A program made the translations under genes and the position numbers. Positions 1-11,014 of a DNA stretch of 64,000 nt are shown piece by piece. The notes beneath the pieces are model-generated. The model did not search any database, was not told the origin of the DNA, and saw nothing but the letters and a program-made list of their open reading frames with translations. Source of the DNA: Nymphaea colorata (Eukaryota > Streptophyta > Magnoliopsida > Nymphaeales > Nymphaeaceae); the NCBI RefSeq assembly GCF_008831285.2, contig NC_045139.1:30359206-30423205 (forward strand). Direction: 5' to 3'. Numbering within the stretch: position 1 is the stretch's first letter; each line of letters begins with the position of its first letter.

Positions 1-100
1 AGGTGAGAATGAATTTGTCCGCCTCCATGTGAGGATGAAGAATATGAACAAACCGAAAGTACTTGATCATGCCTATCAAAAGCAACAGACATATCATCAA

Positions 101-527
101 CAAGGATGTCAACGAATCCATTCTAATTAGATATACTCTTAACTGTATCTGCTTTCTCAGATATTCACATATTCATATGTGATAAACAAAAAAAAAGTCG
201 TATCCGCTTCCGAAATCTGATTTCACAATCCGAATCTGATCCAAATCCACTTTTTACATTTATATCCGTTTACAAATCTGAATTTGGAACTGAATTTGGT
301 CAATTTTCAGAATGTAAGAACATTGGATATATCATATTTGTTTAAAATTAAATTGGATCTGAATCCGATCGGATACTTATGTATATCTGAATCTAATCAG
401 ACGACATTTTTTGAATCTGAATCTGATTCAATTTCTTAGTTAGATATCATTTTTTTCTTTCATATCTGATTTTTGCATAACAGATTGGTTAGATATCCAA
501 TCCAAATCAGATATACTGGCATCCTTA
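101..527. mobile_element. hAT-like MITE with perfect 8-bp target duplication
   Basis: The ends are imperfect inverted repeats: CAAGGATGTCAACG on the left and, read on the other strand, TAAGGATGCCAGTA on the right. ATCATCAA lies directly outside both ends (93-100 and 528-535). An 8-bp duplication is characteristic of hAT-superfamily insertions. The 427-bp interior is AT-rich, built of degenerate 'AATCTGAATCCGA' words, and has no coding capacity. Similar words recur elsewhere in the window (for example 23201-23402), so this belongs to a dispersed family. Confidence 0.75.
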
Positions 528-1020
528 ATCATCAATAAGAGATATTATTTTGGCATCCTTTTCTTGTTCAATCTTGGGATACCATCTTTCACCATAATCT
601 GTACTTATTGAACTGCTAGGTATCCATCCAAACCTCTTCTTCGCTATTGATCTATATGCTGCACTGTTTTAAGTTTGTTTCCTACAAACGCCTGTTTATT
701 TGATCGATCGAGAGAAACTACGCAAAGTTGATTGAACGTCACTGCTTAACTTAATTTGCATGTAGAACAATCTTGGTTTTATGTTCCCACATTTCTGAAC
801 GTTTTCTGTCTATATAAACCATTACACTTTGTAAAAAAAAAAACTTGGGAGAGAATAGTAACTGGCATATTTGAGCCGAGGAGGAGACCCTTTAGTGTTA
901 CGTATTTACAAATAGCTAAGTAATATTTGGAAAATTACTAATAACTGGTTTATAAAATCATTCATAATCATAAAAGGAGTTCTGTATAATTGGACGGTTT
1001 TAGTTGAGACAAAAGGAGGG

Positions 1021-1056
1021 AGGAGGGGAAGGGGGAAAGAGAGAGAGAGAGAGAAA
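1021..1056 (+). repeat. GA-rich purine tract
   Basis: A short purine-only stretch (GGAGG, then GAGAGA repeats) in the otherwise featureless 528-2203 interval downstream of the ORMDL gene. I see no gene in 528-2203. Confidence 0.6.
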
Positions 1057-2203
1057 ATATGGGAGTTTGTGAAATTTCCTTTTTTAAGAGATCAATTTTT
1101 GCATTACAAGTCAGTCTTTGCAGTACGCTTTTTTTGTTTTTCATCCAAAAAGTGTTTTTAGATTATTTTATACTGTCAAACTGCTATTGCCAATTTTCAA
1201 ATGCCAGGCAGTTATTTTAAGTACATCAAACCATTGGCATTCGAAGCTACTTTAGAAAAAAAATGCCGCACGTCTAGCATTGTTACGGCAAAATTGAATT
1301 GATAATAGCATTTAAAAAAAATATAAAAAAGTAAGGAAACAAGAAAAAACAAAGAGAAAATTATTAAATGACAAAGTACGCATACTATACTATATAAGAT
1401 AGCGTTTGATGGCCCACAATTATAATCTGGCACTATAATTCCATAATTGTAATTATGGGATAAGGTGGAAAAGGAAAACTATCCAACCATCCAAATTCAA
1501 GCTTCGTGAGCTTCTCCCCTTATGAAACAAGCGTGAGTTCACTGCCCGTGAAACTTCGATTCCATAGAGGCAGCTTTCCCAAACTTCTCATGACTACGGT
1601 GTAACCGAAAGATAAAACGAAACGAAACGAAAAGATAATGGGTATGCATAATATACTTTGACACTGCGTCTAAACCAATTTTTCACAAAAAGAAACATTT
1701 TTGCGGGGATTCTTTCATGATCCTCATTCTCTTCATGAGACATCTAACCGCAATTCCATATGATAATGTAACTTGAATCAGTTCTAGCCATGGTCATCTA
1801 ACGGAGCCAATGCCTACTTTTGATCATGAGCCACTTAACAAAACCTTAACTGACATTTATCAACTTGTGTAACTGTAGCTGTGTGTGTGTGATGAGAAAA
1901 AGATACCCATGTTTTCCAGGACAAGAACAAAAAGAGGTCATCCGCATATGCCTATGACAATCACACGGAAGGATGGCAAAGAAAAGCAAACAATAGAATA
2001 ACAAATAATAGCAATAATTGCGTTATTAATCCTACAAAAGAAAATGTACAAAGGCAGATGCAATGCACTCTCTATCCATATTTTCATCCCATACTGAAAC
2101 GGATACAGCAGCCAAGAGCTTAACATATGTCAAGATTCTGTACAGGAATTGACCGTTTTAAGATAAGGAGAGTAGGCAAGAATTTAACACTTTTCCTGTT
2201 TGC

Positions 2204-5200
2204 TCATTTATCTCCATTGATTCCAAATAAACGGACCTTGTGCATGTTTGGGAATTTAGCAATGACAAGTATCGCCACTGCAACTGTGTTGAGAAAAAGC
2301 CATGGATTACGGTAATCTGTTGTGTGTGAGGCAATCAGGTACCTAGAAAAATATTCATAGTCAGAAGAAAAGAATATGGCTACATATTATTCTAAAAAAG
2401 AAAAATGCTTAGCGGTGACATCAATAGTCAATACAAATAACATGAAGATTATAAGCAGAAAACCGCACACGCTATCATTTCAATACAAATTGAAATGATC
2501 TCCCTCTTTTATTTTGTTCCCAGAAACGCTTACTGAAAAATGCCCACAATCCAAGGCTTACAGAAACAACAAACTAATAAATTGTAGAATAGAGATCTAT
2601 TATTTTCCTATACTTCGGATATGAATGAGATTTTGACATTGTAACCCTCATCCATGGAGCTTATTCATATTGAGCCTGGGTCTTAGGCTGAGATCTTACC
2701 AAGTAGAGATACAGCATTATATCAGAAACAGAAAAGGAATACAAGGCACAAAAAATACAGAAATGCTAGAGGAAAAATAACAAATGAAGGAATAAAATGT
2801 GTTTGAATAGGACCAGTCTTAGTCAAGAGATGTGAATCTAAGTGAGTGCATGTGAGTGTGAGTTGTAAAAATCAATCATTAGACAGGTCAACAAGAAAGT
2901 GAGTAGCCATTAGAAGACTTGAGAGAATTGAGCGCATGTGTGTTTGAGCTGTCAAAATCAATCATCAGACAGAGAAGGGCACTTAGAAGTCAGCAAGAAA
3001 GTGAGTAGCCATTAGAAGACTTGAGAGAATTGAGCGCATGTGTGTTTGAGCTGTCAAAATCAATCATCAGACAGAGAAGGGCACTTAGAGGTCAGCAAGA
3101 AAGTCTATAGACATGGATATCACTAGAAGACTTGAGAGAATTGAGCAAGGAGTACATCAAGTGGAAGACAATATGCTCCAATGGGAGAAAATGCTGGGTA
3201 CGTTGTGGGAACATCTGCCCGCTGTTGATCCCATTTATCATACGGGACAATATGGCATTTCTCTAAAACAGGAAGAGGGCACTGCTTGAAGAAAAGCAAG
3301 GGGTCGGTTCCATTAGACATTGGGAGAATGAAAACAGTTACTCTTTCCCTTGTAATGTGCTGTCTTCAGGTGAGAGGGAGGAGAATCCCATCACCTGAGA
3401 GTGAGGCTATCTTGTTTATGAAGCCTTCTAATTTGTGTCTGTGTGTGCGGGTGTTTGGGGGAGGGGGGAGAAAATGAGAAAGAGATGGAGAGAGAGAGGA
3501 GAGAGAGAGATATATGCTTTTGCTATCATTCACTTAGACAATTTATTGAGGCATGAGTTTCATGATAATATACACCGAGTCACTGACAGGAGGTTGTGAA
3601 GGATGTTTGAAGCCAGAACACATAGGAAGTTACTTAACAGGCGAGCAAGTTACAAAGAGGCTGGATGCTCAGTATGGAGCCTTTAAAGCAGCTGAGACAC
3701 AAATATAGCGCTATGATTGCTTGGCCTACAGGGTTTAGCTAAACAAGAGGAAAAAAATATTTGGCGTGGATAGGAAACTTAAGTGCCAAAAGAAGTTACA
3801 CCCTGTCCTCAGTTTTCATGACATCTTAACATGTTAGAAGGCTTAGAAAGTACTGTCAAGTTTTACTCAAATAATTCATTGATGGGATAAATGACAAATG
3901 GAAACAAGAAGTTATAACCAACAAGTGTACGATTCACTGCAAATGAAGTTTCAACTAACCAATGTGGATTTTATGCAACAAAAGAATCTAAGATTCACCA
4001 ATTCCTTTAGTTACATGGATAATTGGTTTTCATTTTTAAAGTTAATCTTATTATTTTATAGTTCAGGCACCAACTGGTACTTTTGACTAATTAGATGCAA
4101 TTTGAATTGAAGTCCTAATATATCATAAGGAGCTAAGACCATGACAGTATGTTCTCTTAATGAAGCAAAATCAATCTTAGCCTGCTCGATCAACCACTAG
4201 TAGTCCATCACAATATTCCTAGTTCTCTAATGAAAATTCTTTGCTGTATGAATAGCTCTTTAAAATTAAAATATCACAACGTAGACGGGATGCAGCATGA
4301 ACTATGACTCTCATATCCCCCAACAGCCTCCAGTAAAGCCACACAACGTCCATACTTTTAATTATTAAAACGGCATTTGACCTTCTTGAGGCATTTGTTA
4401 TGTGTGTGTTGATGATTCCTTAAGGAATTAATTTAGGATACAGCTTATAGGTGCAGATTAATAGGATGTATAGATGTTTATCATGTTCAGATTTGACAAA
4501 ACTTTACTTTTTAATGAGCAGAATCTTAATGATGTTCTGACAAGTTCTATGCAACAGGTGAATTCTAACGTTGAAGCTTACAGTCCTTGCCTGAATGCAG
4601 ATTTCCTCGCTAGTTGGTTACCTGCTTGTATTAAAAATCATCCTTCTCCTGAGCCATCTTCTTTCATAAAATCACAATACAACTTGAGACCATCTCGCAA
4701 ATTTATTGCCATTAGGTGCTGAAAGGTTCAAGGTGCATGTTTATACAAAAAGAATACCAACATCACCTTCCACTACATGTGCGATATAGGAGAATCCATA
4801 AGAATTTAATATCTACTTAAAAATGAGCCAGTTACGAAAACCTCACCATGGACTTTCCTACTTTTGTCACAAGTTGTAAAGCAAGATGAACTTGTAGCTT
4901 TTCATCATGCTGCACAATCAGCAAGATGATTTGAGGTGATGAATGTAGAAGTGAAAGCTCTACATGAATGTTAGACATGGGGAGCTTTTACCCCAAATTT
5001 TAGTTAAAAATGTTGTGGGATTCAAATAGATGCATAAAAGTGTTAAGTATAAAGTTATAAACCAAATGGCAGTATTAAGTGATATAAATTGAGACTTGTG
5101 GTGAAAGGTTTTACTCAATAATAGAGAAAAGATTATGAAGAGAAATTCAGCCACCATGTCAATATGAAAACAATTCTAAATATTCTTATATCCTTTTTTT

Positions 5201-8200
5201 GGCAGTTGATAATGGCTGATCTTAAGTTATGAAAAAGTACATTTTCGTGTGGATATCTGAAGGAAGAAGTACACTTGAGTTTTCACTCAACATAAATATG
5301 AACTTGAGTTACTGGACAGGAACAAAAAATTATAAAAGTTTGGCTATACGAAATGTCTTGCACCAGAAACTCAGTTCTTAGGATGGAGACATAAAATCAA
5401 ACCCCATAAGGTACCAAAGTCTATTAGGCATCCTTCAATACCATAAATTTACCAAAACAAACATTGTTTACTTTGTAAATCAAGTTTTGTGGTTCGTGCA
5501 GGAACCATGGAATGGGTGTACAGATGTGGTAGAGATAATTTTGTGGTATTTAAAAGGCTAATTGGGAATGGTCTTTGTATATAAATTAAATTGATCAAGG
5601 ATACAAAATACATTGTTACTGATACAAAGACTGATTGTGCAAGCACTGAGGGAAATCCAGCATCTTGGAGCAGCAAGAACCAAAAGGTTATTGCCAGATG
5701 GAACCCTGAGCCAATGTACAGGTCTATGACAGTTAGCGCTGCAAAAGTCTCATGAATTAGACCCTGTTTAATATAACCTGGAGAACCTATCATGAAGTCA
5801 TTCTTGACGTGCAGTGATCAAAGTGCCGTTAGTATTTTTTTTTTTTTCATCACATCCTTCATAGTAACACAAAACACATTCAGATAAATCAACACATTGA
5901 TCAACAAAGAGTTGACATTGAGTTTCATTTTGTTCATAGAAAATCAAGTGGTTGATGATAAAGAATTGATAAAAAAAAGGTTTTGGTTTTGGAAGAGTAC
6001 GTTGTCCATGGTTCAAAAACCATGGGCAACAGAGGAAGGCCTTAAAACATTGTGGATCAGATATAATAAATGTAATCCAGACCAAAATCCAGTGTCTTCT
6101 ATATTGTGTACTTTAAATATAATTTCTGTCATCTAGTTCGGGTATTCTTGTCACATGTATTTACACCAAAAGTATCTAATGAATGCGAATTAGCTCACAC
6201 CCACCAAGAGGATCTTCATGACTGTTCAACATGTCTTAGAAAAGTCTAACCATCCCCCACGATGAGGTTATTTATAATGTGCACACACATGCATTCTGGA
6301 ACAGCGAACAATGTAGAGCTGTACACAAATCGAAGAACAACCATACCCCTGTACCTGTGTTTCCTAAACTTGCCATGCCTGTGCCCTCATCTTCGTACCC
6401 ACACCCAAACCCATACCCGCACCCATGTGACTTAGATTATTCAAGACAAATTTATATTTATTAAGTGCCATGTAGAAAAGTGTTCCCATGTGCCAATGCA
6501 ACAAGCAGAGAATGTCACATTCAGCCAAACTACTGCACTTTTATTAATACCCAACCATAGTCCAACACAAAGTTTCCCTTATCTCATCAAAAGGCTGGCA
6601 AGTTCTCCTGGCAAAGCAATGGCATTGGTGATTGTGGATTGTCTCTCCAGATATGATCATTTCATAGTCACCTCCCCTCCCTACACCGCACTTGGATTTT
6701 GCATAGAATTCTACAAGTATGTCTATGAACTACATAAGATGCATAAATTCAATTACCAGCAATCAGGACATTGTCTTTCTCATTGAATTCACAGACACAC
6801 ACACAGAGGCATTCTTCAAACATGCCGGGAAGATAAAAAGATGCCTAAATCAATTACAAGCAATCAGGACAATTTCTCAGTGAAATCAGAGGAAATTCAA
6901 TTACCAGCAATCAGGACATTTGTCTTTCTTATTGAATTCACACACACACACACACACACACACAGGCATTCTTCAAACATGCCAGGATAAAAAGATGCCT
7001 AAATCAATCACAAGCAATCACGAAAATTTCTTAGTGAAATCAGAGAAAAAGACAATCATTTTTGTTAACCATTATACTCGACAACATCTCAATCTATAGC
7101 TAGACACAACTCTTATGCATCATCATGTGTGAAAGTAAATTTAAAAATGTTGCACGTTCAATATCTTATTGTAGATACTTTACATATTGTTGGAGACATG
7201 ACATCATGTGTTTACTTTGTTGGACAATTCTAATATTCAAAAAGCTGCTGTCCATGGAGTGCCAAAGAGCGACAGTGTCAAATTTGTTGCAGAGTAATAC
7301 CTAGAACCTCTAGAAGGTCAAGTCAGATAGCTGATGCAAAACTGTGTTACCCATTACATACACCAAAACATGTTCTGCTACATATGTCCATAACACAACT
7401 GCAATATGGCAAGTTATAAAAGTATGTCGGCACTGAAGGTACATAAGATGTTGATACTAATCCAAGAAAAAGGAAAAAACAAACCTTAGACATCAAAATA
7501 AATTGGATATGTGCATACTAATAAAAGCTGAAATCATGTCATCGGATAGCAATCTGAAGCTTAGTTGTCAAGGCGGCTAGGCATGCCTAGGCGTGCCTAG
7601 CCTAAAAAGGCATCCAAAAGTCGTTGCAATTTTGCTTAGTTATTTTTTATTCTAAAATGTTAGCTTTAGGTTTTATGTATTAAGTTAGCATGTTAGCAAG
7701 TTAGGATTAGTCAAAATCAACTTATAAAATAGCAGAAGAAAAGTTTAGTGAAGAATAAACCAGATGGTAGACTTCTCATTGTAGAACTGAAACTGATCTC
7801 TAAGAACAATATACATGAAACATAAAATAACCAAAATAATACCTCATTTGAAGTCTAATCTAGACCTATGGTAGATGGCAACTGAATATGAACAAATTTG
7901 AAAGACTGTGAAAGACGCCTACATGACTCTGACTTAATTTGTCTAATTTGTACATTCAAAAACTCAAATTACACCTACAATCCTAACTCAATCAATTCAG
8001 GTAAAAGATAGGCCTTGCAAGCAATCTAGTTTCTGCACAAATTGTAATTTTCTGAGACACTTGTGTAAAAAATTATCGGTTTTCAACATAAATATTGCAA
8101 CCAATAGATCAAATCAGATTCTCTGCAATAGAATTAAGCTAAACTCAAGGGGTAACAAGTCTTGGAAGCAAAACAAATCAACTATCAGAGGCTAAAGTCA

Positions 8201-10681
8201 CCTAGAGACCCAAATGGACTAGGCGCCAGCATGCCTAGTCCAGCCTAGGCGACAACCTAAGCACCAAACCCACACCTTAGTGATGGACTTAGGTGTGGGA
8301 TGTGGATTGACAACTAGTCCAACGCTAGGCGATGCCTTGGCAACTAAGATCTGGACTATCCATGCAACACACATACCACTATGTGCATGACTATGTTCTG
8401 CTCTATTGTCGTAGGCACATAGAAACACTAATAGCTGCTTTCTTATGTGCTACATGGACGTACTTGAAAGAAGGACAAAATGTGATAAGAGCTTATCAAA
8501 TTTGAGATAAGAACCATAGATTACAGATAAATAACTTCATTATTGATAATCATGACAAATTAGCTTCGTTTTAACTAGTAGTTCCTACATACATGAGGTT
8601 CTCAAGGCGACTTGCTTGTGATTGAAAAACGACTAACATGGTGGCAAATGCTTACACTTTCAATAGTTGTAGTATTTATATGGTGCATATGCACATGCAC
8701 AGGTTAACAAAACTGGCAAGAGCCTACAGAATAAATTTTCTGGGGTCACTACATGCACAAATATATTACAAATAGCATAGCAAATGCTTTTCCATTTTTA
8801 TATAACATATACATATAAGTGTGTATTTACAGATGTATGTGTGTAGTGTATACATATATGTATGTACGCGTGAAAATAATACATGCAAAAGAAGCATGAA
8901 CATTAGTTGTACTGATATCCTTATTCAAATCTGGTGATTGAATTGATAGAACATATAAAATCCGAAACCAAGCCACATCGGCATGCCAGAGTATTGACAG
9001 TTTCATCTGTTGCCATTGCAAGAAACTGAATTAATATAGCAACAAGATACGTGAACAAGCTGTGGACTTTCTCTCTATCAAGGATGCCTTCACTTGGCCA
9101 ATGGTCAATCAAACTGCTATTCTACAACAAGGACAACATATCCTATTGATGATAAACACATCAAACAGAACGAATTAATTTGGTGAAACAACAGAAAGTT
9201 GTTGTCATTTGGAGAAAAAGAGAATGATCATGAGATCACACAATAATGAAGTCATTGGGAGCAACTGTTCATGCTGGTACATGAAGCATGTAGTTGTCAA
9301 AAGACTCGAGACCAATAACAGATGAAGAAATTCTCATAAAATGCATTGAAGAACAATGAAGCACAACTACGTAGAAATTAAAACAAATTCTTAACATGCA
9401 TTGTCGAACAATGCAGTCAAACCATGCATGGAGAAAATTAAACGCCATGAGAGGGAACTTACAACACAACAGGAACAACAGTCAGAAACTTCCTGTTGCG
9501 GGTAAGCTGTTTCCCATTATCAATCTGCTCCCACCATGTTAGCGCGTTATATATGCCTTGATCTTCAGCAAATGGCGTGCCTTTTTTCCAATGGAAAAAT
9601 TGATAAGTGACCTAATTGAAAAGTCAAAGATCTCATTAGTTCATAATATGTGCAACGGATAGAGATAGAGCAAGACAGAGACAGAGAAAGAGAGAGTTCA
9701 TACATGGATTATATTTGTTATTAAGTGTGGTGTAACTCTACATACCATAACTGCATCTACGAGCACAGAGAAATGAACTTTAATGCAGATGAGAAGTCCG
9801 AACAAAGCAATTTAGATTTGCATATAAAACGATCAAATAAGCTTCTGAACAGCCAAAATCATCAAACAAATAAGGAAAAAAATTAAATACCACAACGTCC
9901 CAAATTTTTTTTGGCACCACGAATTTCTGTCACTCACCATATTGAATGATTGCCAAAACAACGACAATAGCATTTCCCTCCGAAGACCAAACACTGTAAA
10001 ACACGTACAGATTCTAAAATGCTGTTTCCATGCTAGGAAATACACCACAACCATTGCTCAGAATACATGAGAAGGTGATCACGTTAAAAATCAAGTTCAA
10101 CAAGCAATCGTATAAAACCAAAGAAAGTCCCAACCAGAAGTATGCCCTCCTAGTGATCTACAATTCGTTGATCTTACCAGACAACGCAATAAGTTCCGAT
10201 TCCGCACCTAAAACTCGCACCGTCGTTCAGCCTCACCGATCTGATCTCCTAAACTACTCAAACTTATAAATCCCCATCAAAAAGCCAATAATTCGTCGAT
10301 GAAAATAAAAACTGCAGAAGAGAAAATTCCTTCCAGCCAAAAACGAAACCCTAGAGCGAAAACCTTCCAATCTAGAACCATGACTAATCAAAATTAACGA
10401 CGCAAAACAATCAAATTCCCAAGGTAGACGAGAAATTGAGAGGGAAAGACGAGATCGAGGCTGCTTACGAGGAAATGACAGAGATTAACGATGGTCCAGG
10501 CCATGCCTGGGGAGCAGCCGAAGACCGAGAGGACGATAAGCCAGGAGAAGAAAAGGATGAGGATGTAGGTGGTCCAGACGCCAGGGTACATAAACCACTC
10601 CGTATTCTTGTTCAGATCGGGCGGCGGCACCGCCTGCACGTACAGATTCCCCATCCCCGAGAAACTCATTCCATCCACCAT
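2204..10681 (-). CDS. ORMDL: ORMDL family protein (ER sphingolipid homeostasis), three exons
   Basis: Spliced from exon 1 at 10681-10469, exon 2 at 9611-9463 and exon 3 at 2342-2204, all with GT/AG borders and continuous frame, giving 166 residues. Recognisable ORMDL blocks, in order, are NTEWFMYPGVWTTYILILFF, FGCSPGMAWTIVNL, FFHWKKGTPFAEDQGIYNAL, TWWEQIDNG, LTRNRKFLTVVPVVLYLIAS, HTTDYRNPWLFLNT, KFPNMHKVR and a C-terminal FGINGDK. In the known family, ORMDLs are small multi-pass ER membrane proteins that bind and restrain serine palmitoyltransferase, the first enzyme of sphingolipid synthesis. Hydrophobic segments are visible around residues 38-53 and in exons 2 and 3. I used the first ATG. 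Starting at Met10 (10654) would give 157 residues, the usual plant length, so the true start may be there. Intron 1 is 857 bp and intron 2 is 7120 bp, filled with repeats. No lesion is seen, so the gene looks functional. Confidence 0.93.
2838..3146 (+). repeat. 102-bp tandem repeat in ORMDL intron 2
   Basis: Two nearly identical units begin at 2901 and 3003 (period 102 bp). A degenerate unit lies before them, and a partial unit ('AGAAGACTTGAGAGAATTGAG') follows, ending near 3146. Each unit contains AAAATCAATCATCAGACAG. It has no coding sense. Confidence 0.8.
3147..4470. other. Non-coding part of ORMDL intron 2
   Basis: AT-rich intronic sequence with a short GA tract near 3477-3512. No protein-like reading frame or structured repeat was recognised here. 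Confidence 0.5.
4880..5970 (+). pseudogene. Decayed Ty1/copia pol fragment (reverse transcriptase to RNase H)
   Basis: Plus-strand translation across shifting frames shows copia-family blocks in the correct order, broken by stops and frameshifts. First comes a YKPNGSIK-like block, then KGFTQ and DYEEKFS of the start of reverse transcriptase, then LKEEVH. A tract like RYQSLLGILQYHKFTKTNI follows, resembling the RT-RNase H connection, then WYLKG. The RNase H block is WSSKNQKVIAR with a degenerate EPMYRSM after it, and NTKHIQI lies near 5875. The RT catalytic core (YVDD region) appears deleted around 5300-5400. No LTRs were found. It lies antisense to ORMDL inside intron 2. An open stretch at 4474-4722 just upstream may be the preceding, less conserved part of the same element. 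It cannot encode a working enzyme. Confidence 0.75.
6750..7045 (+). repeat. 148-bp tandem duplication with CA microsatellite
   Basis: Units begin at 6750 and 6898, each starting CAATTACCAGCAATCAGGAC and each containing a CA run, then AGGCATTCTTCAAACATGCC and GATGCCTAAATCAAT. The second unit has the longer CA run (about 6943-6964). It is intronic and non-coding. Confidence 0.8.
7560..8348. mobile_element. Non-autonomous hAT-like transposon, 789 bp
   Basis: Inverted ends CTTAGTTGTCAAGGC and (opposite strand) CTTAGTTGCCAAGGC are followed on both sides by GCCTAGGC-type palindromic words. Flanks are ATCTGAAG (7552-7559) and ATCTGGAC (8349-8356), an 8-bp target duplication with two mismatches, which fits an old hAT insertion. 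The interior is AT-rich without a transposase. It sits in ORMDL intron 2. Confidence 0.65.
8349..9462. other. Non-coding part of ORMDL intron 2
   Basis: The stretch between the hAT-like element and exon 2. Small open frames on the minus strand (8827-9112 and 9269-9478) do not match ORMDL and read into the exon 2 splice donor. I see no other feature. Confidence 0.5.
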
Positions 10682-10842
10682 CGCCGATCGATAAATCAGA
10701 ATCCAACCCTCCTCTCTCCCTCTTTACCTTTCCCTTATTATTCTTCCCGATGCTTTTTCCGCCCCAACCGTCTTCTTCTTCCTCCTTCCTCCTTCCTTCT
10801 TCCCCTTGGTCGCAGAAACAGAAAGGAGGAGAGCGAAGATTT

Positions 10843-10850
10843 CGTATATA
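10843..10850 (-). promoter_or_regulatory. Possible TATA box of the ORMDL gene
   Basis: On the minus strand the sequence reads CCTATATACG, about 165 bp upstream of the first ORMDL ATG. The leader between it and the ATG is polypyrimidine-rich on the coding strand. Distance and motif fit a plant TATA box, but the start of transcription cannot be seen. Confidence 0.35.
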
Positions 10851-11014
10851 GGGAGAGAGGGAGGAGAATCAGCGGGCGGGTGGTGAACTGGTGAGGTAAA
10901 TGTGAAAAGGAGGCGGTATCTGGAATTAAGGAAATCATGGAGGACGCAGAGAGAAATCGGTGGTGGCCTTTGTAACATGGAGGACAAGAGCCCAAATCCA
11001 GATCTGAATATCAT

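Noticed and set aside
5897-6136. 79-residue plus-strand open frame with a CCATGGTT/AACCATGG palindrome
   Set aside because: Its first part overlaps the decayed copia tail and the rest has no signature. The 8-bp stem is too short to mean much.
10436-10894. 152-residue plus-strand open frame
   Set aside because: It is antisense to ORMDL exon 1 and its leader. The frame is open because of codon composition and has no family signature.
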